Shown one piece after another: positions 54,393-63,889 of a DNA stretch of 64,000 bases. This DNA comes from Bombilactobacillus mellifer. GTDB lineage: Bacteria; Bacillota; Bacilli; Lactobacillales; Lactobacillaceae. The DNA lies in NCBI RefSeq assembly GCF_000970795.1, contig NZ_KQ034028.1, positions 197,475 to 261,474 of the forward strand, written 5' to 3'. Every line of letters begins with the position of its first letter. Position 1 is the stretch's first letter. The notes under the pieces are model-generated. The model saw nothing but the letters and a program-made list of their open reading frames with translations. It was not told where the DNA came from and did not search any database. The position numbers and the translations under genes are program-made.

Positions 54393-54423
54393 TTGACCTC
54401 AAGTGTACTTCAAGGACTATACT
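54393..54423 (+). promoter_or_regulatory. MerR-type promoter with 19-base spacer
   Basis: TTGACC 54393-54398 and TATACT 54418-54423 are separated by 19 bases. An imperfect dyad, CCTCAAGT then ACTTCAAGG (54397-54415), fills the spacer. This is the geometry MerR activators untwist. Confidence 0.75.
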
Positions 54424-54466
54424 GGCTTTACTTTCAGAAGTTCAAACAGAAAGGAGAAACAATTAA

Positions 54467-54880
54467 ATGACCAAGCAACCAGTTGAACAACCAGGAGTTT
54501 TTGCCACAGGGCCGAAAAATGAGGCTTATGCCCAGTACTTTATTGGTCAAAGTTATAATAATGCTTTGGTAACTCCCGGTCCGGATGTCAGCGTTCCGGT
54601 GGCGAATGTCACCTTTGAACCCGGCTGTCGCAATAATTGGCATATTCATCATAATGGTAGTCAAATATTACTCGTTACCGGAGGTGAGGGTTGGTATCAA
54701 GAAGCCGGACAGCCGGCGCAGTTGTTAAAACCAGGAGATGTTGTGATTGCCCATGATGGGGTCAAGCACTGGCATGGAGCCACCAAAGATTCTTGGTTTA
54801 GTCATTTAGCTATCACCACTGGCACTGCAGAATGGTTAGAGCCCGTGAGCGCTGAAGAATACAATCAATTACCGCATTAA
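54467..54880 (+). CDS. cupin domain protein
   Basis: The 137-residue protein has a single cupin barrel with metal ligands in WHIHHNGSQ and HDGVKHWHGA. The family includes small dioxygenases, isomerases and quinone-detoxifying proteins. It likely responds to the divergent MerR regulator. AGAAAGGAGAAACAATTAA precedes the ATG. An aldo/keto reductase gene follows 120 bases later and may be part of the same detoxification unit. Substrate unknown. Confidence 0.86.
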   Translation: MTKQPVEQPGVFATGPKNEAYAQYFIGQSYNNALVTPGPDVSVPVANVTFEPGCRNNWHIHHNGSQILLVTGGEGWYQEAGQPAQLLKPGDVVIAHDGVKHWHGATKDSWFSHLAITTGTAEWLEPVSAEEYNQLPH

Positions 54881-55000
54881 ATTCAACCAGGCGAGCGGAG
54901 GAGCTTGAATGAATCGAAATAAAATAGTCGTGCAGTTAATCTTTAACAAAATGACTCATCATTAAGCAGTCTGACGTAAAAAATAAGGGGGAAAATTGGA

Positions 55001-55864
55001 ATGACTATTTTAAAAGAAAACTATCAACTAGCTAACGGCGTGCAAATTCCTAAATTAGGATTTGGAACGTGGTTAATCGATAATCACCGCGTAACCGCAG
55101 CGGTCACCCAAGCGCTGGAGGCGGGATATCGGCACCTGGACACCGCTCAAGCCTATGGCAATGAAAAAGGCATTGGCGAAGCGTTACGGCAAACTGCGGT
55201 GCCACGCGAACAAGTTTTTGTAACTACTAAACTTGCCGCTGAAATTAAGTCCTATGACGTCGCCGCCCAAGCAATTGATCAGTCGCTAACAGATTTGGGA
55301 CTGGATTATGTAGATCTGTTACTTATTCATGCTCCCCAACCGTGGGACAAGTTTCGAAATGGGGAACATTATTTTGCAGGGAATTTAGCTGCCTGGCAGG
55401 CGATGGAAGCAGCCTATGATGCCGGCAAAATCCGTGCGTTGGGGGTGGCTAACTTTGAGCAGAAAGATCTAGAGAATATTTTGACCCATGGTCGAATCAA
55501 ACCTGTAGTAAATCAAATTTTATTACACATTGCCAATACACCGTTTTCACTGCTGCATTACTGTCAAGAGCACGATATTTTGGTTGAGGCCTACTCTCCG
55601 ATCGCCCATGGTCAGATTCTACAAAATCCGCAAATTAAACAAATGGCGGCGAAGTACCAAGTGTCTGTGTCGCAATTAGCCATTCGATATTGCTTGGAAT
55701 TAGGCACTTTACCCTTACCTAAGAGTGAAAATCCAGCGCATATTGTCGAAAATGGCGCTGTGGATTTTCAGATTGCGCCCGCAGATTTAAAAGCATTAGA
55801 AGACTTACCGCAGATTACCAACTATGGTGACGCGAGTTCTTTTCCAGTGTTTCATCAACAATAA
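55001..55864 (+). CDS. aldo/keto reductase (2,5-diketogluconate reductase-like)
   Basis: The 287-residue NADPH-dependent reductase has GFGTWLIDNHRVTAAVTQALEAGYRHLDTAQAYGNE (Asp, Tyr), VTTKLAAE (Lys) and LLLIHAPQPW (His), with LPLPKSENPAHI near the end for cofactor binding. It is AKR family 5-like. GGGGGAAAATTGGA precedes the ATG. It lies downstream of the MerR/cupin unit. Substrate is likely a small carbonyl compound. Confidence 0.9.
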   Translation: MTILKENYQLANGVQIPKLGFGTWLIDNHRVTAAVTQALEAGYRHLDTAQAYGNEKGIGEALRQTAVPREQVFVTTKLAAEIKSYDVAAQAIDQSLTDLGLDYVDLLLIHAPQPWDKFRNGEHYFAGNLAAWQAMEAAYDAGKIRALGVANFEQKDLENILTHGRIKPVVNQILLHIANTPFSLLHYCQEHDILVEAYSPIAHGQILQNPQIKQMAAKYQVSVSQLAIRYCLELGTLPLPKSENPAHIVENGAVDFQIAPADLKALEDLPQITNYGDASSFPVFHQQ

Positions 55865-56411
55865 AGTTTAACTTGAAAGTACGGAACTTGGTTACAAAGT
55901 TTTGTACTTTTTCTTTGCCATGATTTCTTGTCAGCGGGGTAGTTTAATAATTGGAACTTGTGATAGTGCAGTAGGTGGCCGAAATTGCGTTTCAGACAGA
56001 TTAGATTCAAAGAAATGAAAAAAGCTACGTGACCACCCAAGCCTGGACATCAGTTATTCTGCCATCAAACGAAGACAATTGGGCAGATGAAGATCTAATT
56101 CTAGATAAAATTAATTGGTTATTTGACTCCTGCTAATGTAGTTATCTATGAGGAGGTTAAATAAAGGGTTTGCCCCAAAATAATTAAAATATAAAGCATC
56201 TCTCAAGCAGCAGTTATAACGATATCGAGGCTTTTATTTAACGATTATTAATAAAAATTTTTTCGCCATCATTTTAAAAAAGTTCAGTACATTTTAAAAA
56301 ATACCTGTTGATTATAAAATGTTTAGCGTATAGTAATGAATACCAAAGCAATTAAATAAGACAATTGTTAGGTTTATGAACTGAAAAAAATATGAGAAGG
56401 AGTTTTTATTA
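55865..56411. other. gene-free stretch between AKR and ABC genes
   Basis: A terminator hairpin AAAGTAC / GTACTTT is at 55873-55910. A 35-codon tail without a clear start (56030-56137, ending WLFDSC) could be a gene remnant. The right part is AT-rich with a possible -35/-10 region near 56290-56340. No intact gene is seen. Confidence 0.45.
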
Positions 56412-58134
56412 ATGCACAAGTTTAAAGGATTCGATCGACTCAATTATTATCTGGCACTAGTTTTTGCCGGTTTAATTTACCCGCTGATCAACTTATTGCT
56501 GGCGCTGGTTTTAAAAAGATTAATCGACGCCGGGGTAGCCCGCGATCTGAGTGCTTTAAAGCAGGCCAGCGGGGGTATGTTTACTAGTCTGTATCTTTTT
56601 AGCGCTGGCAGTTTTTGGCAGTGAACGGACTAAAAATAAATTTGTGAAGCACTTTAGGCAACAATATCGGCCAAAAGTCTTTAATCAGATTCTGACCAGT
56701 GATTTACAAGCTTTCAATAAGCATAGCCTAGGTGATTTTTTGACAACCATGACCACGACGCTTTCGACTATTGAGGAAAAATATCTGACAGCCTATTTTA
56801 ATATTGTGTCTAATGTCTCGCTGTTGCTTTTTTCGGTGCTGGGGATGTTGTTCATTAATTGGCAACTCGCCATAGCCGTGCTCATCATCAGTTTAATTCC
56901 TCTGTTGAGTATGAGTGGCTTAAGTGGCAAAATGCAAGCGCAACAAAAAGCAGTTTTGAAGTGTCAAAATGATTATGTTTCAAAAGTCAAAGATGCTTTG
57001 GCCGGTTTTTTAGTAATTAAGAGTTTTAATATTGAAAAACAGCTGAACCAAGAATTCCAAAGTAAAAATAATCAGCAAGCAGCTAGTGAATTTGCGCTGG
57101 TCGAGCTCAATAATCGGGCCATATCCCTTTCTAATTGTGCGGGATATTTAGTTTTTCTGGTAGCGTATGGTCTCGGCATGTTAATGGTCATTCATGGGAG
57201 GACCAGTATCGGGGGCGTGACCGCTATTGTTCAATTAGTTAACTTCGTGGTGTTGCCGTTGAACAAATTGGGTTTGGAAATGAACAATAAAAAAGCCGGT
57301 TTAGCAGCAATGGCAACTTTGCAGCAATTGTTGGATCAAATACATAAGCCCCTCGCAGTTCGCCAGGACGACTTAGAAATAACGCAATTTACCGCGAATA
57401 TTAAATTCACACATGTTAATTTTGCTTATCCGCAACAAGGCAACATAAGGCAAAAGGTACTGTCCAACATTAATTTACAAATCAATAAAGGCCAAAAATA
57501 TGCGCTGGTGGGGATTTCTGGCAGTGGCAAAACCACCCTATTAAAATTATTAATGCGATATTACCAGTTGGATACAAATGGCAGCATTAGCCTAGATAAT
57601 GTAAACCTCAATCAAATTAGTTTAGCGTCATTGTATCAACTAATAAATATTATTCAGCAGGATGTTTATATTTTTGATAATTCGCTGGCTTATAACATAA
57701 CTTTGGGAAAATCTTTTACGGATCAAGAACTCCATGAGGCGATCAAACAAGCAGGTTTAAAACCCTTAGTAGATAGTAATCCCCAAGGTATGGACTTGCA
57801 GGTTGGAGAAGCAGGCAATGAATTATCTGGTGGGCAAAAACAACGCATTTCCATCGCACGGGCTTTAATTAGAAAGACACCAATTTTACTCATGGATGAA
57901 GCTACGGCGGCTTTAGATCAAAAAAACACTACGGAAATCGAAGAGGCAATTCTCAAAATCGCTGATTTAACAGCTATTGTTGTAACGCACAAATTGAATC
58001 CGAATTTATTAAGCAAATATGATGCAGTCATTTTTATGAAAGATGGCACGATAACCGAGAATGGTCCCTTTGAAGAGTTAATGCAGCAAAAAGGTGATTT
58101 GTATAATTTATGCAGCTTGACGATGAATCATTAG
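56412..58134 (+). pseudogene. ABC exporter half-transporter, frameshifted
   Basis: The first frame (56412-56624) gives two membrane helices and ends early at TGA. The second frame, open upstream of GTG 56644, continues the protein with VCLLVCIFLALAVFGSERTK then the rest of the membrane domain, Walker A GISGSGKTT, signature ELSGGQKQR and Walker B LLMDEATAALD. Removing one G from the five-G run at 56571-56575 joins the frames into about 573 residues. So a one-base indel breaks this MsbA-like transporter; sequencing error is possible. AGAAGGAG precedes the start. Followed by a TetR gene 400 bases later. Confidence 0.8.
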
Positions 58135-58530
58135 GTGACAATCTGGTAGTTATTAGTGCGACTATCCAATATGCAATTGGCAAAGTGCGATCGATGGAGT
58201 AGTAACAACTGTTGTCAGGAGAAAGCAAGCGAAGAATCTAACGAGAATTCATTGGGACCAGCAGGATATTGTAAAAGGGCGTTATTAAAAACAATTGTTC
58301 GACCAGATGGCATAACTATCATGTTCCCGCCTGCAGGAAATTCAGAAAACAAGATATCTCGAAGGAAAAGGATGCGATCAGTGTTAATTATCGTTCGGCC
58401 TATCAACCGAACGGTATTTTTACTTTTTAAATATAATATTATAATTTTTAATCTTTTTAACTTGACGTTGCTAAATAACACTGTTATATTCTAAATTATA
58501 GATAACATTGTTATGTGAGGAGCTCCGTAA
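58135..58530. other. gene-free stretch with terminator and TetR operators
   Basis: CGTTCGG 58392-58398 / CCGAACG 58407-58413 followed by T-rich sequence is a terminator. Open frames on both strands over 58156-58494 lack ribosome sites and domains. The right end holds the tetR promoter. Confidence 0.5.
58462..58514 (+). promoter_or_regulatory. tetR promoter with duplicated palindromic operator
   Basis: TTGACG 58462-58467 and TATATT 58485-58490 are 17 bases apart. ATAACACTGTTAT 58475-58487 and ATAACATTGTTAT 58502-58514 are two near-identical 13-base palindromes whose centres are 27 bases apart, one over the -10 and one in the transcript start region. Confidence 0.8.
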
Positions 58531-59070
58531 ATGGATAATACCCAAGATAAAATAATTCAAGCAACGATCGAGTGGATCCAAAAAGATGATTACAAAAAAT
58601 TATCAATGAGAAAATTAGCGGCCACAATTGGGATGACCACGGGCGCCATTTACAAATACTTTCAAAATAAAGAAGCGTTGTTTTATCAGGTGTCCATAGT
58701 GTTATCACGCCGCATTTCTGAAGAATTAACCATTGACCCCAAAGTTTCACCTCAAAATAATCTGCTTTCGCTTGCTGAGCGTTTTTGTGTCTTAATTAAA
58801 AAACAACCCAAGCTGGTGAACTTTCTGTTTTTTAATCCAAGTTTAGATGAATTTTATCAACATATGAATCATGACTTTAAGTTTTATGATCTGGTAATGG
58901 GCTTAGTACAGCAAGTCAACCAGGGTGGTATTAGCGATCAGCAATTTTTCACGCAGATTTGGTCCTTTATTCAAGGCTATTCCTTACTAATACTAAAGGG
59001 AGTTGCAGATTATGATTCCCAGTTAGTTGAATTAACCTTAGCTGAAATGATTGGAGGTATCAAAAAATGA
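58531..59070 (+). CDS. TetR family regulator
   Basis: The 179-residue protein has the TetR helix-turn-helix (IIQATIEWIQKDDYKKLSMRKLAATIGMTTGAIYKYFQNKEALF in order) and a divergent ligand domain. It is followed by a quinone-reductase-like flavoprotein gene overlapping its stop (ATGA, four bases), so they are coupled and likely respond to the same compound. Twin palindromes in the promoter support autorepression. GTGAGGAG precedes the ATG. Confidence 0.9.
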   Translation: MDNTQDKIIQATIEWIQKDDYKKLSMRKLAATIGMTTGAIYKYFQNKEALFYQVSIVLSRRISEELTIDPKVSPQNNLLSLAERFCVLIKKQPKLVNFLFFNPSLDEFYQHMNHDFKFYDLVMGLVQQVNQGGISDQQFFTQIWSFIQGYSLLILKGVADYDSQLVELTLAEMIGGIKK

Positions 59071-59648
59071 TTTTGCTAATTTATTGTCATCCGTATGAGA
59101 AAAGTTTTAATCATGCGGAATTAGAAGTAATTAAGGAAAATTTAAGTACTGCTCATCAAAAGTACCAAATAATCGATTTGTATGCGGAGCAATTTAATCC
59201 CGTATACTCCAAGGAAGAATTGAGGCTCTATCATCAGGGGCAAACCATCGATCCCCTGGTTACGAAATACCTAAAGCTGTGTCAACAAGCGCAGACGGTG
59301 ATTTTTATTACCCCTTTTTGGTGGAATGATATTCCCGGAATGTTAAAAGGCTTTATTGACAAGGTGATGAAAGAAGGAGCGGGCTTATCCCATACTGTCA
59401 CTAAAATCGGAGTGAAAGGGGAGCTGACTAATGTTCAGCATTGCTATGTGTTAACTACTTCCACTGCGCCCACTTGGTATATTCGCTTCTTTTTAGGTAA
59501 TGCTATCAAGAAAATTTTCATTAACAAAACTTTGCGCCAATTAGGGTTTCGTAATATTAAATGGCAAAATTTTGGTGGTATTACTAATTCTTCACTGGAA
59601 CGTCGAAAGAAATACTTAAGCTTATTAACTAAACAGTCTTTTAGCTAA
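59067..59648 (+). CDS. NAD(P)H quinone reductase-like flavodoxin-fold protein
   Basis: The 193-residue protein has the Flavodoxin_2 pattern: LIYCHPYEKSFNHAELEVI, then TVIFITPFWWNDIPGMLKGFIDKVM and CYVLTTSTAPTW. These FMN or FAD enzymes reduce quinones, nitro and azo compounds or regulate potassium efflux (KefF-like). It overlaps the TetR gene by four bases. GGAGGTATCAAAAA precedes the ATG. The physiological substrate is probably the TetR ligand or a relative. Confidence 0.87.
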   Translation: MILLIYCHPYEKSFNHAELEVIKENLSTAHQKYQIIDLYAEQFNPVYSKEELRLYHQGQTIDPLVTKYLKLCQQAQTVIFITPFWWNDIPGMLKGFIDKVMKEGAGLSHTVTKIGVKGELTNVQHCYVLTTSTAPTWYIRFFLGNAIKKIFINKTLRQLGFRNIKWQNFGGITNSSLERRKKYLSLLTKQSFS

Positions 59649-59766
59649 AAACACCCCCAGCTAAAATAGTTGAGGGTCGTAAATCAATTATGGACAGCTC
59701 AATTTTGAATGCGGATGGCTTGTATCGACAAAAGCGGATATAGCTTGGATTAGTTGAATTTTAAAA

Positions 59767-60063
59767 TTATCCTTGTTGAATTTTTTCTGGATATGGGATT
59801 TTCGTAATTACTTTTGCTGGAATACCAGCAACAACAGTGTTTGGTGCCACATCTTTAGTTACAATTGCACCAACCGCATTGTCGCCAATTGTCACCCCTG
59901 CTAAGATTGTTATCCCTGCTTCTAGCCAAGCATTATTTTTAATTATAATTGGTGCACATAGTAGTTTTTCTCGGTCATGTAAATCATGATTATTTGCTAA
60001 AAACTGACAATTAGCAGCCATTTTAACATTATCTTCAATTGTGATTTGGTCGGAAGACATCAT
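59767..60063 (-). pseudogene. truncated sugar O-acetyltransferase (maltose/galactoside type)
   Basis: Only 98 residues remain of a left-handed beta-helix acetyltransferase of about 190. The visible part is ITIEDNVKMAANCQFLANNHDLHDREKLLCAPIIIKNNAWLEAGITIL in order and TVVAGIPAKVITKIPYPE. The first half, including the GGITIGDN entry, is missing, and GDNAVGAIVTKD lacks about five residues compared with the usual VVGAGAVVTKD. Upstream is the terminator of the next gene, so no promoter serves it. Probably non-functional. Confidence 0.75.
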
Positions 60064-60071
60064 TCCTAGTA

Positions 60072-60096
60072 AAAAAGACAGGCATTTGCCTGTCCA
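60072..60096 (-). terminator. terminator of the intact AKR gene
   Basis: On the minus strand GACAGGC and GCCTGTC form a seven-pair stem with loop AAAT and a T-run. Confidence 0.85.
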
Positions 60097-60108
60097 TCAT
60101 ACTGGTCA

Positions 60109-60972
60109 TTAATCATTAGCATGAACGTCATACGCACTCAGCATTTTTTCAACACCCGGCGCATCGGGGTCATGCTGGCCGTTTCCCTTATCTAATGCTC
60201 GCATTTGGTCCATTTCCGCGGAGTTCAGTTCAAAATCAAAAATATCGATATTGCTCTTAATACGCGCTGTATGAACTGATTTAGGGAAAATCGTGACCCC
60301 TTCTTGGTGCTCAAAACGCAGGATAATTTGGCCGACATCCTTATCATATTTTGCTGCCATTTTGGTAATTACCGGCTCCTTTAATAAATCCGCATTTCCT
60401 TGCCCCAGTGGTGCCCAGGCTTCTAAAGCCACACCGTTTTTGGCCAAAATTTTCCGCAGTTCTTTTTGTTGGAAATAGGGATTAAATTCAACCTGATTAA
60501 CTGCCGGCATTACTTTGAAGTATGGGACAAACTTCTGCCAGATTTTCGGGGTCATGTTAGATACACCGATGGAGCGGATTTTTCCCGCTTTTTGCGCTTC
60601 TTCCATTGCCTGCCAGGCTTCGTTAACCTTACCGTATGGTTGGTGAATTAAATAGAGGTCAATATAATCTAGGCCCAGCTTTTGTAAAGAAAGATTGATC
60701 GCTTTCTTGGCGTCTTCGTAGGCATAGTCTTGTAACCAAAGTTTGGAAGTAACCCAAATTTGGTCACGAGCAATGCCACTATCTTGAATTGCTTGCCCAA
60801 CTTCCTGTTCATTAAAGTATGCTACTGCTGTATCAATATGACGATAACCAGCAGCAAGTGCCTCCTTTACCGCCTGGTAAGTAGAACCATCTGCCGGAAT
60901 TTGGAAAGTACCAAAGCCAAATGCAGGGATTTCATTGCCATCGTTCAGTTTAAACGTTGGAATATTAGCCAT
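60109..60972 (-). CDS. aldo/keto reductase
   Basis: The 287-residue AKR5-like enzyme has GFGTFQIPADGSTYQAVKEALAAGYRHIDTAVAYFNE (Asp, Tyr), VTSKLWLQD (Lys) and LYLIHQPYGK (His), with IFPKSVHTARIKSN for NADPH. AGGAGGCAATCCAAA precedes the ATG. It lies downstream of a decayed paralogue (60990-61563) in the same direction, and both are divergent from a LysR gene that probably controls them. Confidence 0.9.
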   Translation of the reverse strand: MANIPTFKLNDGNEIPAFGFGTFQIPADGSTYQAVKEALAAGYRHIDTAVAYFNEQEVGQAIQDSGIARDQIWVTSKLWLQDYAYEDAKKAINLSLQKLGLDYIDLYLIHQPYGKVNEAWQAMEEAQKAGKIRSIGVSNMTPKIWQKFVPYFKVMPAVNQVEFNPYFQQKELRKILAKNGVALEAWAPLGQGNADLLKEPVITKMAAKYDKDVGQIILRFEHQEGVTIFPKSVHTARIKSNIDIFDFELNSAEMDQMRALDKGNGQHDPDAPGVEKMLSAYDVHAND

Positions 60973-60989
60973 TTTGGATTGCCTCCTAA

Positions 60990-61563
<574 letters not shown>

Positions 61564-61654
61564 TTATTACTCCTCCCAATGTTACTTGTTTAATTCATCT
61601 TTGACTATATCTTAATAGCCAAGGAGACCACTGAAAATTACTAAATTTCCATGC

Positions 61655-61677
61655 TAGTATACGAATGGCGTATACTA
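61655..61677. promoter_or_regulatory. perfect inverted repeat, likely LysR operator
   Basis: TAGTATACG 61655-61663 and CGTATACTA 61669-61677 are perfect nine-base arms around AATGG, 20 bases before the lysR start and about 95 bases from the divergent AKR start. Confidence 0.75.
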
Positions 61678-61696
61678 ACAACGAGAGGAGCTTTAA

Positions 61697-62557
61697 ATGA
61701 TTGATAATTACCTATTGGAAGAATTAGTCGCCTTTAATAAAAATAAGACTCTGGCCAAAACCGCTAAGCAATTATTGATTACCCAGCCGACAGTTACTAG
61801 AGGCTTGCAAAAGCTTGAAGAAGAACTAGGGGTCCAATTGTTTGACAGACAACCCAATAAACTACTGTTGACTAAAACAGGAGAATTAGCTGCCCAAAAA
61901 GCGGAGCAGCTACTGGAAGCTAATAAGAATTTTGCTACTCAAATTAGAAACTATGCCGCAAATCAACGGGTTGTCAGAATCGGAACGATCGCACCCGGGC
62001 CGCTTTATGTTGCTAAAGAGGTGGCTAAAGACTTTGCCATGAAGACTGATCACCAATTTATTCAACCCCAAGATGTTACTGAGAAATTGCAAGAGTTACA
62101 GTATTCTCTTATTTTTAGCCAAAAGGAAATTCAAACCGAACAAATTGAGTCAGTTTATGTGGGGCAAGAACGGTTAAGTGTTCATTTAGATAAATTCATG
62201 TACCTTGCGAATCAACGAAGTATCACATTTGAGGAGCTGAAGGGATTAAGCTTTGTTGTCATGGACGACATTGGGACGTGGAAGACAATCGTTCAAGATA
62301 ATATTCCTAATGCTAAATTCCTCTACCAAGCCCAGCGGGATTCGTTAAATGAAATTACCAAGTATACGAAGTTTCCCTATTTTACTACTAACATTACAAA
62401 TTTAACTGATGAAAGTAAGATTTCTGACATTGATCGCGTCCAGATACCGATTACTGATAGTACTGCTGCAATGCCTTTTTATGCCTCTTACTTAAAAATC
62501 CAGCATTCGAGTTTAAAGCCAATTGTAAAGAGGATCCTTGAAATATGGCCACAATAA
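61697..62557 (+). CDS. LysR family transcriptional regulator
   Basis: The 286-residue protein has the LysR helix-turn-helix (LEELVAFNKNKTLAKTAKQLLITQPTVTRGLQKLEEELGVQLFDR in order) and the substrate-binding domain with VRIGTIAPGPLY. It is divergent to the AKR genes with a strong inverted repeat in between, so it likely activates them or represses itself. GAGAGGAGCTTTAA precedes the ATG. The effector is unknown. Confidence 0.9.
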   Translation: MIDNYLLEELVAFNKNKTLAKTAKQLLITQPTVTRGLQKLEEELGVQLFDRQPNKLLLTKTGELAAQKAEQLLEANKNFATQIRNYAANQRVVRIGTIAPGPLYVAKEVAKDFAMKTDHQFIQPQDVTEKLQELQYSLIFSQKEIQTEQIESVYVGQERLSVHLDKFMYLANQRSITFEELKGLSFVVMDDIGTWKTIVQDNIPNAKFLYQAQRDSLNEITKYTKFPYFTTNITNLTDESKISDIDRVQIPITDSTAAMPFYASYLKIQHSSLKPIVKRILEIWPQ

Positions 62558-62686
62558 TTTATATTATTGAATCGGCTTGGGTTACTTGATCAGCTGATCA
62601 AGTGCAAGGTGAGGTATCGTTGGGCTTAAAACAGTTTATTAAAGATATTCATTGCATAGCTTAGCTCCTTTCAGGATATAAGAAAA

Positions 62687-62931
62687 TCATCTACTAAAGA
62701 AACCAATTTTATTATTAAATTGTTCTTTGGTAAGGGTTGAATAGTCAGTAGGTACACGTTTAATAGTATTTTTAAAGGGAATTCCTTGTTGATTAACTAC
62801 CTGTTGTAAGAACATATTAAATGCAGTTGTCATTGGAACTTTTAATTGGGCTAATACTGATTCAGCTTTCTTTTTTCATTCTGGTAAAACGCTAGTGAAG
62901 ACACTTGAGGTTTTCTTTTTTGCGGTGCCAT
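62687..62931 (-). pseudogene. RelB/DinJ-type antitoxin gene, frameshifted
   Basis: ATG 62931 reads MAPQKRKPQVSSLAFYQNEK then stops. A second frame continues KAESVLAQLKVPMTTAFNMFLQQVVNQQGIPF and ends after GFFSR. This is the ribbon-helix-helix antitoxin pattern of RelB/DinJ. A one-base change in the A-run near 62869-62876 would restore about 81 residues. No toxin gene (RelE/YafQ) follows downstream. AGGAATATT precedes the ATG. The inverted repeat AACTATTT 62950-62957 / AAATAGTT 62982-62989 is a likely operator. Confidence 0.72.
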
Positions 62932-63152
62932 AATATTCCTATCTTGTTTTAAAACTATTTTAGAATTTTTGTCATACTGTAGAAATAGTTTGCACTCATA
63001 ACATCAATCATCTGTGACTGTAATAATCCGAGTCACTATATATTCATCACGACTAGCACCAAAACTAACGAAATAAAAGCGCTGATCGTGCGGAGTTTTG
63101 TATTTGAATAAGTTTTCATATCAATTAAGATTTGCTTTATTAAAAAATTACT

Positions 63153-63189
63153 ACAAAAATAGGTAGTCGCTATCGACTACCTATTTTTT
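63153..63189. terminator. terminator of the phage-like genes
   Basis: AAATAGGTAGTCG and CGACTACCTATTT form a 13-pair stem with loop CTAT and T/A-runs on both sides. Confidence 0.9.
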
Positions 63190-63192
63190 GAT

Positions 63193-63747
63193 TTAATCAG
63201 AGAAATCTTTATCACTGTTGTCGTAAATGACGGTAAAGTCATCACTGGCACGTGCATGATCACCTAAAGACTTACCATCACGGATTTTTTGAATATTGCC
63301 AAGGCCACAAGCAATGCCACGATTACCGTTGATATTAAAGGCATAGAAGTTAACAGATACACGAGCATAGCAGCCACTATAGACTTCGTTGTGATCGAGA
63401 ATTGGCTGGATATGCTTATCCACAATTTGTGGTGCTGTAATGGAGGCAGCATAGATGAAATAGCTATCCTGGTAGGCTGAATCATTACGCTCAAGATCGC
63501 CGTCGCGCAAGGGTAATTTGAGAGAAGCCTTATTGTAAGACTTCTTACCACCTAACTTACCAACTCCTTCTCTGATAGCGACATTGATGGCATTTTTAAT
63601 AGCTTTAATTGTCTTTTTATCCGATTTGGGAATGATTAGACTAACCGAATACCTTTTTTTACCTCCGTTGATGTGCTTTGGTTCCCAAACATTAGCGTAT
63701 GCGAGACGTGTATCAATTCCAGTTACTACTTTAGTGTTTTGTGACAT
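63193..63747 (-). CDS. DUF2815 phage single-strand DNA-binding-like protein
   Basis: The 184-residue protein matches DUF2815 by look: TRLAYANVWEPKHINGGKKRYSVSLIIPKSDK, IKNAINVAIREG, KLPLRDGDLERNDSAYQDSYFI, and YSGCYARVSVNFYAFNINGNRGIACGLGNIQK. The family occurs in phage and prophage replication modules and is thought to bind single-stranded DNA (gp2.5/Enc34-like). AAGGAGG lies before the ATG. It is preceded by a 46-residue gene with one base between, as in phage early operons that continue past the window edge. Confidence 0.85.
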   Translation of the reverse strand: MSQNTKVVTGIDTRLAYANVWEPKHINGGKKRYSVSLIIPKSDKKTIKAIKNAINVAIREGVGKLGGKKSYNKASLKLPLRDGDLERNDSAYQDSYFIYAASITAPQIVDKHIQPILDHNEVYSGCYARVSVNFYAFNINGNRGIACGLGNIQKIRDGKSLGDHARASDDFTVIYDNSDKDFSD

Positions 63748-63748
63748 A

Positions 63749-63889
63749 TTATTTTACCTCCTTAAGTTCTTTGTTCGTTTTATTTACCAATGTTTTAGAG
63801 CCAGTATGAATTTGATACTGTGTGGAAATCATGGAATCAGTAGCTTCAACAATTTTAACAACAGTTGTTTCATTCTTCATAACACTCAT
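63749..63889 (-). CDS. small phage-type protein
   Basis: The 46-residue protein MSVMKNETTVVKIVEATDSM... is read from ATG 63889, six bases after GGAGG. The frame stays open to the window edge, so an N-terminally longer protein cannot be excluded, but the ribosome site favours the short form. It is acidic-basic mixed, without a recognised domain. It is coupled to the DUF2815 gene. Confidence 0.6.
   Translation of the reverse strand: MSVMKNETTVVKIVEATDSMISTQYQIHTGSKTLVNKTNKELKEVK

Larger units (their letters stand above)
62558..63192. other. stretch with decayed genes at the edge of a phage-like region
   Basis: Besides the antitoxin remnant it holds a minus-strand frame without start (63004-63120) ending in RFYFVSFGASRDEYIVTRII, which looks like the real C-terminal part of a lost protein. 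A strong two-way terminator lies at 63153-63189. Nothing else is recognisable. Confidence 0.5.

Noticed and set aside
58156-58494. 112-codon open frame on the plus strand and its minus-strand counterpart
   Set aside because: Neither has a ribosome site or recognisable domain, and the frames run through the terminator and tetR promoter.
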